64,000 bases of DNA from a gamma proteobacterium endosymbiont of Lamellibrachia anaximandri (GTDB lineage Bacteria > Pseudomonadota > Gammaproteobacteria > Chromatiales > Chromatiaceae): positions 49,493-113,492 of the forward strand of contig JAESPE010000002.1 in assembly GCA_016756835.1 (NCBI GenBank), given 5' to 3'. Below the pieces are notes generated by a model that was not told the DNA's origin, did no database searches, and worked only from the letters and a program-made list of their open reading frames with translations. How positions within the stretch are numbered: the stretch's first letter is position 1; the number at the start of each line of letters is the position of its first letter. The translations under genes and the position numbers were made by a program. Positions 16,933-26,081 of the stretch are shown here, piece after piece.

Positions 16933-17123
16933 TAAAAACCGGTGTTTTTTTGCAACCCATTGGCCGTCTGCTTTCCCCTCCCCCAAGTTGAGAATAGCTT
17001 TTTCCAATGAAAAACCTGCCAATTTAACCCGCATCACGCCGAAGGGTTTCTGAAATATCACAAAGTGGCCTAGAATGTAGGCTGATTTCACGAACAATAA
17101 TCGATCAAGCTGGAAATTAAGGC

Positions 17124-17687
17124 ATGAAAAAATTAAAAACACTGCTGTTAGTCGCCATCATCGGTCTCCTGGTGGTTGCTGCGGGACTGGGATTCCTTTT
17201 TGGATTCGACAACCCGGTTGCATGGATATTGATCGGCATGGTGATTCTGATCCCCTTCATCTATAACTGGAAGGTTCGCTCGGACCAGCTGGTGTGGAAA
17301 GATTCATACAGCGTCGGCATCGCACAACTGGACGATGACCACAAGAAACTGATCGAGCTTTTGAACAAATTCCAGACAGCGTATGAGTATCACACCGGCG
17401 AAGAGTTCGAGCGCAAGGCGCTGGAAGAGCTGGTGGACTACACTAAATATCACTTCGATCATGAAGAGAAGTTGCTGCAGGACAACAACTATCCGGACTT
17501 CGCCGCCCACAAGGATCAGCATGTAGCAATGATTGCCGAAGTTGAGCGTTTCGTGGAGGACTACCAGGTACGGGGACATGAAGCACTGGAAGGTGTCGCC
17601 CAGTATCTCCAGGGCTGGCTGATCAACCACATCAACGGCACTGACAAACAGTACACCTCTCACCTTCAGGAGAAAGGGGTCAACTGA
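17124..17687 (+). CDS. Membrane-anchored bacteriohemerythrin
   Basis: A 187-aa protein: two N-terminal transmembrane helices (~5-27 and ~31-48) then a hemerythrin four-helix domain. Di-iron ligand signatures are visible: [27 protein letters not shown] and [11 protein letters not shown]. Binds O2 or NO through a di-iron centre. Divergent from nirS across a region with FNR-type boxes, which suggests a role in NO or O2 handling during denitrification (inference). Confidence 0.87.
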   Translation: MKKLKTLLLVAIIGLLVVAAGLGFLFGFDNPVAWILIGMVILIPFIYNWKVRSDQLVWKDSYSVGIAQLDDDHKKLIELLNKFQTAYEYHTGEEFERKALEELVDYTKYHFDHEEKLLQDNNYPDFAAHKDQHVAMIAEVERFVEDYQVRGHEALEGVAQYLQGWLINHINGTDKQYTSHLQEKGVN

Positions 17688-17695
17688 GCCGCACC

Positions 17696-18142
17696 ATGCA
17701 GATCTGGGTCGATGCAGACGCCTGCCCGAAGGTCATCAAGGAGATCCTCTATCGGGCCGCCGAACGGGTGCAGATACCGCTGATCCTGGTGGCAAACCAG
17801 CCACTCAGTACGCCCCCCTCCCGTTATATCAAGACCATCCGGGTCGGATCTGGGTTCGACGTGGCTGACAACGAGATCGTCAAGCGTCTGCTGCCGGGTG
17901 ACCTGGTGATCACGGCCGACATTCCTCTGGCAGCCGAGATCATCGAGAAAGGCGGCAATGCGATCAATCCCAGGGGAGAGCGTTATACCGAAAACAACAT
18001 CAAACAGCGGCTGAGCATGCGCAATTTCATGGACGAACTGCGCGGCAGCGGCGTGGATACCGGCGGCCCGCCGTCATTCAACCACGGTGACCGGCAGGCA
18101 TTCGCCAATCAGCTCGACAGGTTTCTCAAACAGGCGCTATAG
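17696..18142 (+). CDS. YaiI/YqxD (UPF0178, DUF188) family protein
   Basis: A 148-aa PIN-like protein with the family start [20 protein letters not shown], the DxxI(V/I)[13 protein letters not shown] block and ARGERYT-like segment (here [15 protein letters not shown]). Predicted nuclease-like fold; cellular role unknown. Eight bases downstream of the hemerythrin stop, likely cotranscribed. Confidence 0.88.
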   Translation: MQIWVDADACPKVIKEILYRAAERVQIPLILVANQPLSTPPSRYIKTIRVGSGFDVADNEIVKRLLPGDLVITADIPLAAEIIEKGGNAINPRGERYTENNIKQRLSMRNFMDELRGSGVDTGGPPSFNHGDRQAFANQLDRFLKQAL

Positions 18143-18187
18143 CGCCCTCTTCTTTCGACGCTGGCATCCGCATAGCGTTAACAGACC

Positions 18188-19129
18188 CTAGCGAAACAAA
18201 GTGATGATAGCTTGGTTGTTTTTTTCTTCAGCAAGCTGTTGGGCGGTTTTACCCATATCATTTTCTAGTGTTTTATCGGCGCCATTGGCTAAAAGGTACG
18301 AGACAATTTCAGTATTACCTGCTTTTACCGCATAGATGAGAGGTGTAGAGAGGTCCGCATCCTGTAAATTGACATTGGCACGGCGCTCGACAAGATACTT
18401 TACGATATCAAGATTATTGCTTTCAGCAGCATAGTGAAGGGCGCCAGCGCCAAAGTTATCCTGGAAATTAATATTTTTGATCCTGGGCAGCAGTAATTCT
18501 ATGCTTTCATTCTGTCGTTTATTAATTGCAACCATCAGTGGCGTAAGACCCGCATTATTAGGCACGCAAGGGGTAACCTGACTGCTATACCTAAACAGGG
18601 TTTTAACGACCTCCGCGTGCCCCGCGTTAATCGCATGCATCAAGGCTGAATTGCCTTTTCGGTCAGATGAACGAACATCTGCCCCAAATTCCAGCAACTG
18701 GGCGACGATGATGTCGTCCCCCTTTTTTGACGCAATCATCAGTGAATTGAGCCCTGATCGGTTGCGATCATGTACGTTTGCGCCTAACTCGATCAGCAAT
18801 GCAGTTATTTGTGGATGACCATTTTCAGCGGCAAAAATGAGTGCCGTGGAACCTGATTTGGTTCTGGCGTTGACTTCTGCGCCATGAGAAAGCAGGGTTG
18901 CGACAATATCTGTATTGCCGGATTCTGCGGCAAACATTAGTGGTCTCTTCCCATATTTACCCGGTGCATCTATATTTGCGCCTTTTCTGATCAACGAGCT
19001 AAGCTGCTCTGCTGTTCCCCCTGACGCAACATCACGAAGTTGTTGATCCAGCAAGCTGTCAGCCCATGCTGTCGGACATATAAAGAGAAATGAAATAAGT
19101 GCGGTTAACAATTTTGTCTGGTTTAGCAT
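18188..19129 (-). CDS. Periplasmic ankyrin-repeat protein
   Basis: About 313 aa from ATG 19129: signal peptide (MLNQTKLLTALISFLFICPT, cleavage near AWA-DS), then some eight ankyrin repeats (LMFAAESGNTDIVATLL, LIFAAENGHPQITALLI, LMIASKKGDDIIVAQLL and so on). The 19129 start puts the signal at the N-terminus with an AGAGG site ~8 nt upstream. An alternative ATG at 19165 overlaps the cytochrome stop (ATGA), suggesting coupling. A protein-binding scaffold, probably partnering the cotranscribed cytochrome c. Confidence 0.82.
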   Translation of the reverse strand: MLNQTKLLTALISFLFICPTAWADSLLDQQLRDVASGGTAEQLSSLIRKGANIDAPGKYGKRPLMFAAESGNTDIVATLLSHGAEVNARTKSGSTALIFAAENGHPQITALLIELGANVHDRNRSGLNSLMIASKKGDDIIVAQLLEFGADVRSSDRKGNSALMHAINAGHAEVVKTLFRYSSQVTPCVPNNAGLTPLMVAINKRQNESIELLLPRIKNINFQDNFGAGALHYAAESNNLDIVKYLVERRANVNLQDADLSTPLIYAVKAGNTEIVSYLLANGADKTLENDMGKTAQQLAEEKNNQAIITLFR

Positions 19130-19161
19130 GCTAATGCCTCTGGATATTGTACTGCTATGTG

Positions 19162-19947
19162 TCATTGTTCTTGCTTCGCCTTGGGAGCTGTTCTAAAGCC
19201 AGATCTGAAATCTGGATTTCTCCAATCCAGATGATCGGCAAGTAATTCTTTACCCGGTGTCAGGCGGGAAACATAATCGGCAATTGCTGCGAGATCAGAA
19301 TGACTAAAGATTTTAAATTGTTCTACCATTTTTTCGTCTGCATTTCTGCGCTTGCCTATTTTCACCCATTGTAATTGTCGTAGCAGATACTTGAAATGCT
19401 GCCCATGAATACGCGGGTAAAACTCTTTTGCATCGCCTTCACCATTGATACCGTGACACTTTTCGCAGTTTTTGGTATATAGTTTTTTGCCTTCTTCAAG
19501 TCGCATGCCGTAGCCAATGCTGTTATTGGGAACCATCGGCAGCTGCTCAATATAAGCTGATACATCAGCCAAAGCCTGCGTGCCTTTGGCAAACAGGGGT
19601 TTTGTAAAAGGCATCATGGTGGGATTATCACGATTACCTTTATGGATATCAGCAAGCTGTTTTAGTATCACGCTTTGATGTTGTCCGGCAATTTGCGGGA
19701 AATATCCGGATGGTGAACCCCAGCCCTCTGGCGTATGGCAAACTGCGCAGTTATGGTACAGCCTTTTGCCTTTTTCAATATCAGGTGTCGCATCGAGGGC
19801 TTTTTGAACTGCCTCATCAACTTTTATTGCCCCAGGTTCAGCGCTGGCAACACCGGAAGCAAGAAAAGCCAGACTCAAACTGAAAACCAGCAATAAACGA
19901 AACGATGACTTTACTATATTAGCGGACAAGGATAATGAATAGATCAT
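19162..19947 (-). CDS. Diheme cytochrome c4-like protein
   Basis: A 261-aa exported protein: N-terminal signal (hydrophobic ~14-34, ASA cleavage), then two class I cytochrome c domains with CAVCH and CEKCH. Each has a following Met region (TMMPF in the first; EKMVEQ in the second). The two-domain layout and the GQH motifs fit cytochrome c4, a periplasmic electron carrier for terminal oxidases or reductases. Upstream of and overlapping the ankyrin gene. Confidence 0.83.
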   Translation of the reverse strand: MIYSLSLSANIVKSSFRLLLVFSLSLAFLASGVASAEPGAIKVDEAVQKALDATPDIEKGKRLYHNCAVCHTPEGWGSPSGYFPQIAGQHQSVILKQLADIHKGNRDNPTMMPFTKPLFAKGTQALADVSAYIEQLPMVPNNSIGYGMRLEEGKKLYTKNCEKCHGINGEGDAKEFYPRIHGQHFKYLLRQLQWVKIGKRRNADEKMVEQFKIFSHSDLAAIADYVSRLTPGKELLADHLDWRNPDFRSGFRTAPKAKQEQ

Positions 19948-20404
19948 AGCGAATGATATCTTTGGTACATAAATAATACTGATTCAGGACTACTTCATAA
20001 ACGCTAAGCAGTTACCATATCTACGGGACTCCGACAGCCCAGCACATGCTGCTTATATATCCAATCATGACCAGTGTCAACAAGAGCAGATCCCGCAAGG
20101 GTGAGGCTGGATTCGCGCTCTGTCATCCCAAACGTTCAACTGTTGACAATGCTATTGCGGAGAAACCGCACAGAGCAAACATCTCCGAACCTGTTGACCT
20201 TGCCCGTATTGTAGAGAAGAATACGCAAACATAAAAATAGAGTGGATATTCCCCTTGCAGCATTAGGATTTATCCGCGCCCGGACAGACTCGCCGTTTGC
20301 CGGGAGCAATTCAGACAGCCTCCTGCAGTGCCCACGAGCAACCGGGCCAGGGGCTTCGTTTGGTGGCAGATCAATCAAAATCAGAAGGGGCGCCGGGGGA
20401 GATA
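19948..20404. other. Divergent intergenic region, no gene supported
   Basis: About 457 bases between the cytochrome c4 gene and the CbcL-like gene. Small open frames exist (e.g. 20046-20234) but lack ribosome sites or recognisable products. A TTGACA at 20143-20148 has no -10 partner. Presumably holds the two divergent promoters. Confidence 0.5.
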
Positions 20405-22369
20405 ATGAGGAGAATAAATAAGGTCTGGTCAGTGATGTTGGCAGCCCTGCTTGGGCTATCTGCCTTTACTACTTTTGCTGCAATGGAACAGGCTTCAACG
20501 CCTGCATCTGAAAAAGCAGGCAAGCAACTCACGCCAAACAAAAAATGCACCAAGTGCCATGCCGATGATGATGAAGATGAGCAGATCTGGGAGTATGAAG
20601 ATGGCACGACGAAATTCATCTACGTTGACCCGGAAAAGTTCGAGAACAGCGTCCATGGGAAACAATACTGTGTCGGCTGTCATTCCAACGTCACCCTAAA
20701 AAAAGGGGAACATGACGAAAGATTACCCGTTTCCGTCGGCTGTGTGCAGTGCCACCAGGAAAAGCTGGAAGAGCAGAAAGACAGCCCCGACCCGAAGCAC
20801 AAACGGCTGAAAGTGGTATTGGAGCAGGTCGACAGCTACATGCACTCGGTCCACGCCCGCCCCAGTCTTGCCGACCAGTCCAGAACCAATGCCTCCTGCC
20901 ACGATTGCCACGACGCCCATAACATCGGCACCCTGGGCAGTGAGCAGCGGGCTGAACATCGCCTGAAAAATCCTGAGGTGTGCGGCAAGTGCCATGAGGA
21001 GCAGAAACAGGCCTACCTGACATCCATCCACGGCAAGGAAGTGACGGAGAAACAGAACAGTGATGCCGCTGTCTGTTCGGACTGCCATACTACTCACAAC
21101 ATTGAATCACCGGAAGCCGATTCAATGAAACTCGCTATCACCCAGAACTGCGGTAGCTGCCATGAGGATTCACTGAAGACCTATATGTCTTCCTACCATG
21201 GCCAGGTCAACCGACTGGGCTATACCCATACCGCGAAATGTTTCGATTGCCATGGTGGTCATGAGCTGAAAAAGGTCGACGATCCGGCCTCCAGCATACA
21301 TCTCGATAATCGCCTGGAGACCTGCCAGCAGTGCCATGAGGATGCCCCTGAAGGGTTCCTGGGCTTCCATGCCCATGGCAATGCTGATGATTTCGAGCGT
21401 TATCCCGGTATCTGGATAACCGCAAAATTCATGGAGGCGCTGATTATCGGCGTATTCCTGTTCTTCTGGACCCATGTCCTGTTCTGGTTCTACAGGGAGT
21501 TTCGTGATCGCCAGCAAGGCAAGGGATACATACCCCCTGCAGGAGAAGAGACTGTCTATTTCCGTCGCTTCAGCGTTGCTTGGCGCGTCATCCATCTGCT
21601 GTTCGCCATGAGCACCATGACGCTGGTACTAACCGGCTCCACCCTGCTCTTCTCCCATACCGATTGGGCGCCGTTCGTAATCAACATACTCGGCGGGCCA
21701 CAGATTGAAGCCATCATTCACCGTACTGCGGCGACCATTTGGTTGTCGGTATTCCTGGTGCACGTCGCCATCGCCGGCTACACCGTCTTCATCTCAGAGC
21801 GCAAGACGTTCCGCTGGTTCGGACCCACATCGATGATACCCAACTGGCAGGACTGGCATGATTTGAAAGCGATGTTCCGCTGGTTCTTCGGCAAGGCGGA
21901 GCGACCCAGTTTTGACCGCTGGTCCTACTGGCAGAAGTTTGATTACTGGGCACCCTTCTGGGGCGCAGCGGTTATCGGCTTTAGTGGCCTGATGCTCTTT
22001 TTGCCGACAAAAACAGCCATAATACTGCCAGGCTTTGTCTTCAATATTGCGACAATCATCCATGCGGAAGAGGCCCTGTTGGCCACCATATTCCTGTTCA
22101 CGGTGCATTTCTTCAATGCCCACTTCCGCCCGGACAAGTTCCCGATGAGCACCAGCATTTTCACCGGGGCTGTGCCACTGGATGAGTTCAAGCATGAGCA
22201 TAAGCGGGAGTACGAACGTCTGGAAGCGAGTGGTGAGCTGGAGAAGTATCTGGTGAACAAGCCTTCGAAGGGGATGCAGAGAAGCTCCAATATCCTTGGC
22301 ACGATTCTGATCTTCTTTGGCTTAACTCTACTGACACTGGTTGCGATTGGCTTTGCGACAATAACCTAA
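20405..22369 (+). CDS. CbcL-like multiheme cytochrome c / cytochrome b fusion
   Basis: 654 aa from ATG 20405, chosen because GGGGGAGAT lies just upstream and a signal peptide follows (MRRINKVWSVMLAALLGLSA). Nine CXXCH motifs occupy the first ~320 residues (CTKCH, CVGCH, CVQCH, CHDCH, CGKCH, CSDCH, CGSCH, CFDCH, CQQCH). The C-terminal ~300 residues form a multi-helix cytochrome b561/HydC-like domain with histidines in RVIHLLF, IIHRTA, FLVHVAI, IIHAEE and FTVHFFNAHF. The same nine-heme plus diheme-b layout is known in Geobacter CbcL, an inner-membrane quinol oxidase for extracellular electron transfer. Here the direction and partner are unknown. Confidence 0.83.
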   Translation: MRRINKVWSVMLAALLGLSAFTTFAAMEQASTPASEKAGKQLTPNKKCTKCHADDDEDEQIWEYEDGTTKFIYVDPEKFENSVHGKQYCVGCHSNVTLKKGEHDERLPVSVGCVQCHQEKLEEQKDSPDPKHKRLKVVLEQVDSYMHSVHARPSLADQSRTNASCHDCHDAHNIGTLGSEQRAEHRLKNPEVCGKCHEEQKQAYLTSIHGKEVTEKQNSDAAVCSDCHTTHNIESPEADSMKLAITQNCGSCHEDSLKTYMSSYHGQVNRLGYTHTAKCFDCHGGHELKKVDDPASSIHLDNRLETCQQCHEDAPEGFLGFHAHGNADDFERYPGIWITAKFMEALIIGVFLFFWTHVLFWFYREFRDRQQGKGYIPPAGEETVYFRRFSVAWRVIHLLFAMSTMTLVLTGSTLLFSHTDWAPFVINILGGPQIEAIIHRTAATIWLSVFLVHVAIAGYTVFISERKTFRWFGPTSMIPNWQDWHDLKAMFRWFFGKAERPSFDRWSYWQKFDYWAPFWGAAVIGFSGLMLFLPTKTAIILPGFVFNIATIIHAEEALLATIFLFTVHFFNAHFRPDKFPMSTSIFTGAVPLDEFKHEHKREYERLEASGELEKYLVNKPSKGMQRSSNILGTILIFFGLTLLTLVAIGFATIT

Positions 22370-22394
22370 GGCGTTGTCGGACTTAGCACTGTTT

Positions 22395-22419
22395 GGCAGC
22401 GCCCCAGGGCGCTGCCTTT
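22395..22419 (+). terminator. Terminator after the CbcL-like gene
   Basis: GGCAGCGCCC (22395-22404) pairs with GGGCGCTGCC (22407-22416), then TTT. A 9-10 bp GC-rich stem 26 nt after the stop codon; the T-run is short, so efficiency is uncertain. Confidence 0.65.
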
Positions 22420-22460
22420 CAACGAGCTACCGCTGCAAACAGATGGGGTATTTCAAACGT

Positions 22461-22606
22461 CGGAGCGGCGCCCTCGCCGCGATGACTCCGTAGAAGTAGG
22501 GTGCGCTGTGCGCATCAGAATAAGCAGTTACAGCGCACCCTACCAGATGAATTAAACGCCGCCCCTCATCTTTGTCAGGATGTCTTAAACTCCGAACGTG
22601 AGTTAT
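22461..22606. repeat. Dispersed repeats, families B and A, upstream of the eCIS
   Basis: 22461-22490 has the family B arm (GGAGCGGCGCCCTCGCCGCGAT). 22496-22509 (GTAGGGTGCGCTGT) and 22530-22543 are perfect 14-bp inverted arms with a 20-nt loop. 22557-22606 repeats the sequence seen at 3530-3577 and runs into the ATPase stop codon at 22603-22605. Confidence 0.75.
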
Positions 22607-23919
22607 AGAGAGCGCCCTTCCTTCTGATACTCCCGCTCTACAGCCTCCAGCAGGTCTGTTTTTTGCAGAATATCGGATTGGCGGGAGAGCGTCTGCAGTA
22701 AAGCATACTGCATGATGTTGGCGATATTGGAGCCGGTCAGTTCATAGCGCCGGCACAACGCCCGCATATCCAATCCATGCTCCAACCGGACCTGGCTCGG
22801 AAGCAGCCGCCGCCAGATCTGATAGCGCTCTTCCGGACCCGGCGCAGGGAAATGGACCACCGACTGAAAGCGCCGCATAAAGGCGGTGTCGATGTTGCTT
22901 TTCAGATTTGAAGCAAGAATCACCAGCCCGGAAAACTGCTCAATCCGCTGCAACAGATAGGAGACCTCCTGATTCGCATAACGGTCGTGGGCGTCCCGCA
23001 CCCCGGTGCGCTTGCCAAACAGGGCATCGGCCTCATCGAAAAAGAGGATCCAGTCACGATGCTCGGCGCGGGAGAAGACCTTCTCCAGGTTTTTTTCCGT
23101 CTCACCGATATATTTCGAGATCACCATCGACAAATCGATACGAAACAGATCCCGTCCGGTCACCTTGCCAAGCAGGGTCGCAGTGAAAGTCTTGCCGGTT
23201 CCCGGCGGCCCATGAAACAGCGCCCGGTATCCGGGGCGAAAGACCCGTCCCATGCCCCACTCGTCCAACAGATGATGCCGGTGGGTCAACCAGTTGCGCA
23301 GTTCCGCCAGTTGATCCCGCGTCGCCGGACGCAAAACCAGCTCATCCCACTCCCGATCCGTCGTAAGGTGCTGGGCTGGAAAGTCGATACCGAACCTGGG
23401 GCCCTCAGCCACCCCGCTCGTCAGCAGAGAGACGATTTCACTGGGCATACTCAGACGGCCGCTAAGAGTCGGCTCACCCGGCGGAGCCGGATCCAGGTAG
23501 AGCAGCCCTTCCCGGCTGAACAGGTGGCTCTCTTCAAACAGCTGCTTGAGATATAAACGCTGTTTCAGGTCCCTCCCGGCCAGTAGAAACATCAACGTCT
23601 CTCCCGTGGGTATAAATCCCCGGAACTGGGTTCCACGGAGTCCCCCCAACGAAGGGTAATCACCATTTTGCGGCAGCACTTCGCCAAAGATCCGGTCAAA
23701 AAAATCGGATTGCAGATGTGGCGCCAAGACTGTGATCAGCGCCAGGCTTTCCTCAAACGGAAGGCATTGACCCGGCAGCAGTTCAAGTCCGGCCAGACGG
23801 GATTGAACCGCTTCCACCTCAATCTTATGCTCCTGCCCCAGCAGTTCCGCAAGCCTGTAGCGGACCCACTGCTCCAGTGCAACCAGGCCCTCACTCAGAT
23901 TTTTCAGCCTTGTTTCCAC
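22603..23919 (-). CDS. eCIS AAA+ ATPase (Afp15/Pvc15-like)
   Basis: A 438-aa AAA+ protein: an N-terminal ~200-residue eCIS-specific domain, then an AAA+ module with Walker A GPPGTGKT at 237-244, Walker B ILFFDEAD at 291-298 and a second region of homology around AFMRRFQSVVHFPAP. In Afp and PVC particles the equivalent ATPase is required for assembly or effector loading and is not a ClpV-type sheath recycler. Here it is divergent from the structural genes instead of near the end of the operon. Confidence 0.9.
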   Translation of the reverse strand: METRLKNLSEGLVALEQWVRYRLAELLGQEHKIEVEAVQSRLAGLELLPGQCLPFEESLALITVLAPHLQSDFFDRIFGEVLPQNGDYPSLGGLRGTQFRGFIPTGETLMFLLAGRDLKQRLYLKQLFEESHLFSREGLLYLDPAPPGEPTLSGRLSMPSEIVSLLTSGVAEGPRFGIDFPAQHLTTDREWDELVLRPATRDQLAELRNWLTHRHHLLDEWGMGRVFRPGYRALFHGPPGTGKTFTATLLGKVTGRDLFRIDLSMVISKYIGETEKNLEKVFSRAEHRDWILFFDEADALFGKRTGVRDAHDRYANQEVSYLLQRIEQFSGLVILASNLKSNIDTAFMRRFQSVVHFPAPGPEERYQIWRRLLPSQVRLEHGLDMRALCRRYELTGSNIANIMQYALLQTLSRQSDILQKTDLLEAVEREYQKEGRSL

Positions 23920-24090
23920 GTGACGTTTTTCCCTGTTTCATGACCATATTCACAACAATTTCACTGGGGCCTGACAATCATTTACTTCACCAGATTCGTA
24001 GTCTACTCTAACAGAAGAGAGAGGAGATCAGCATCGGATCTGGTGCTGAAACAATAGCCCCGATCCAAGGGCAAATACAGTCTAGGGAAG
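23920..24090. other. Divergent gap between eCIS ATPase and structural operon
   Basis: 171 bases, moderately AT-rich, no gene. It must hold the promoters for both directions, but no clear -35/-10 pair or operator is seen. AGGG three bases before ATG 24091 is a closely spaced ribosome site. Confidence 0.4.
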
Positions 24091-24675
24091 ATGATTAAAA
24101 CCGCATTGGAATTGTTGGTTACCCAACTTAATCTTCACCTCGGCGACGTCGGCAGCAAGCCCGTCACCTTGGGCAATATCGCGCAACTGGAAAATCAGGA
24201 CAGCCTCCCCACGGAAGCCTCTATCAAGGACAAGGTCGTGCTCAGTCTGGTCAACCTCGAAGAGGAGAAGACCATGAAGAACGGCCCGATACACAAATTG
24301 CACAACGGCCGCAAAGAGCTTGCGGAGCGCCCCGTCCACCTCAATATGTTTCTGCTCTTCAGCGCCAACCTGACCCACTACGACCTGGCGCTGGAGCGAC
24401 TCTCCCAGATCCTGCTTTTTTTCCAGTCCCATCGCGGCTTCGATTTCCATCGCCACAACCAACCGGAAAAACAGCTACCCGAGGCGTTCAATGTTCAACT
24501 CGATCTGCATACCCTCAGTTTTCAGGAGATCAACGATCTGTGGGGCAGTCTCGGCGGCAAGCAGGTGCCATTCGTGATGTACAAGGCACGCTTACTGCGC
24601 CTGGAGGCGGAGAGCAGCGGAGAGCCGGCACAACCGATCACGGCCATCGACCTCATTCACGGACAGCGGAACTAG
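24091..24675 (+). CDS. eCIS tube-terminator/cap protein, DUF4255 (Afp16-like)
   Basis: A 194-aa protein of the DUF4255 / Pvc16 N-terminal family. Family features: the start IKTALELLVTQLNLHL, the block VVLSLVNLEEEKTMKN, and the middle VHLNMFLLFSANLTHYDLALERLSQI. In Afp and PVC this subunit caps the distal end of tube and sheath and ends tail polymerisation. First gene of the rightward eCIS operon. Confidence 0.88.
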   Translation: MIKTALELLVTQLNLHLGDVGSKPVTLGNIAQLENQDSLPTEASIKDKVVLSLVNLEEEKTMKNGPIHKLHNGRKELAERPVHLNMFLLFSANLTHYDLALERLSQILLFFQSHRGFDFHRHNQPEKQLPEAFNVQLDLHTLSFQEINDLWGSLGGKQVPFVMYKARLLRLEAESSGEPAQPITAIDLIHGQRN

Positions 24676-24679
24676 GACC

Positions 24680-26071
24680 ATGAGCGAGACGGTAGGCATC
24701 GAATATCGTCCGCTCTGCACCGTCCGCTTTCGCCACGGTTACTACTTTGATCGCGGCCAGGAGTGCTTTGAATCTCTCGACCCGAATGCACAACAGAAAA
24801 TACTGGATCAGACTGATATCCATCAGGATCTGGAGATCCAACCCACCGCCGACTGCCGGCTGCTGATCAACCGTTACCGGTTGGTCTACCGCCAGACTGG
24901 AGACGGCTTTCTCGTCGCCGCACCGGTCAACCGGGATCCCGACAGCGGTGAGCCGGTTTTCGCAGCGGGACTGGAAGCGGGCTTCAAACTGCGTTTCTCA
25001 CTACGGTTGAAAAACCCCCATTTCCTCGACTTTACCAATCTGCCCCTCGACAAACTGCAGGGGGGGATCTACCACTTCTCAAACAATGCCGATAACCTGG
25101 AACAGAATAGCCTGCACCTGTCCCGTTCGTTGCAGGGTTTCAGTGATGCCGTTCAGTACCAGCCGGGTGACCTGCTGATTGACGACCCACTCGATCCGCA
25201 ACAGCGGCTCAGCGCACCCGACAAGATAGAAGCCGGTGACACTTTCGACATCGAAGACTGGCAGACTTCCCCCCCCTATAAGATCTATGAGAGTGGCCCA
25301 ATCCCGGCGGGTGAAGTGGCCACGGGAGATCACGTTATCCACAACGGCAGTGTCTATGTATCACAAATAGACGACCCCAGCGGCGATTTCGCCAATTCAG
25401 ACCACTGGTTACGCCAATACAGTCCCCTGTTGCAGGGCGTCAGCCGCGACGACTGGCTACCGCTCTACCCCAACCACCTCTCCATTGCCCTGGACAATCC
25501 ACAGCACTACCTGAAACTACGGGTATTCGACCTCGACGCACAGATGCCGTTAGAGGAAACCTACGATGGAGAGAGCGAACAAAACGAAATTTTCGTCGAC
25601 CTGGCCGGTCTCAAATCCGGCCGCTACCGTCTGCAGCTTTTCGGCACCGACGGCTTGCCATTGGCAAACAGTGAACGGTTCTTCTATCTGGATAATGATC
25701 TTGCCGGCAGCCGCCTGTTCGGCCTGATCGAACTGGAAGCCACCGCCGATGATTATCGATTACTGGATGGCGACGGGGTTCTGCAGTCACCCGAATACCT
25801 CATTAACTTCATCAACCGCGCCACCTACTGGCGCTACCAGTTCCCCCAACCGCTGAGTGACGACCTGATTGCGACCCCCGGTGACGGCCTTACTGTGGAA
25901 GCAGGCACAACGCCCAGCCGGTTGATCACCAGCAAGACACAACCGCTGACCAGGGGGTTCATCCCCCTGCTCCGCAACGACACCAGTCAGTATCTGCCTA
26001 ATCCCACTGACACCCATTCGATCCATCCAGAAGACGGCAGAGTCTTTTCGGACATTTATTTGACCAGTTAG
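24680..26071 (+). CDS. Unrecognised eCIS-locus protein with a chitin-binding-module-like segment
   Basis: 463 aa, no signal peptide, four bases after the DUF4255 gene and ten before the sheath, so certainly part of the operon. No counterpart in the 18-gene Afp set. The first ~130 residues hold a conserved-looking core (FRHGYYFDRG, LLINRYRLVYR, FSLRLKNPHFLDFTN). A segment at ~200-250 (SPPYKIYESGPI, GDHVIHNGSVYVSQ, SDHWLRQ) resembles carbohydrate-binding family 5/12 modules (aromatic, G-D-x-V-x-hydrophobic-N-G-x-x-Y, terminal W). The C-terminus looks beta-rich. It could be a structural or receptor-binding component; function unproven. Confidence 0.6.
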   Translation: MSETVGIEYRPLCTVRFRHGYYFDRGQECFESLDPNAQQKILDQTDIHQDLEIQPTADCRLLINRYRLVYRQTGDGFLVAAPVNRDPDSGEPVFAAGLEAGFKLRFSLRLKNPHFLDFTNLPLDKLQGGIYHFSNNADNLEQNSLHLSRSLQGFSDAVQYQPGDLLIDDPLDPQQRLSAPDKIEAGDTFDIEDWQTSPPYKIYESGPIPAGEVATGDHVIHNGSVYVSQIDDPSGDFANSDHWLRQYSPLLQGVSRDDWLPLYPNHLSIALDNPQHYLKLRVFDLDAQMPLEETYDGESEQNEIFVDLAGLKSGRYRLQLFGTDGLPLANSERFFYLDNDLAGSRLFGLIELEATADDYRLLDGDGVLQSPEYLINFINRATYWRYQFPQPLSDDLIATPGDGLTVEAGTTPSRLITSKTQPLTRGFIPLLRNDTSQYLPNPTDTHSIHPEDGRVFSDIYLTS

Positions 26072-26081
26072 GGAGACCACC

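Larger units (their letters stand above)
16582..17123. other. Divergent regulatory region between nirS and the hemerythrin gene
   Basis: No gene supported in these 542 bases. The stretch holds two FNR/Dnr-like boxes (listed separately) and a 16-bp palindrome with one mismatch (TCTGATAATTGTCAGA, 16873-16888) that could be another operator. A weak -10-like TAGAAT at 17071-17076 faces the hemerythrin gene. Confidence 0.6.

Noticed and set aside
16909..17142. Small minus-strand frame upstream of the hemerythrin gene
   Set aside because: Overlaps the start of a clear gene, has no ribosome site and lies in a regulatory region.
20046..20234. 62-codon frame in the 19.9-20.4 kb gap
   Set aside because: No ribosome site, no domain and composition unlike its neighbours.
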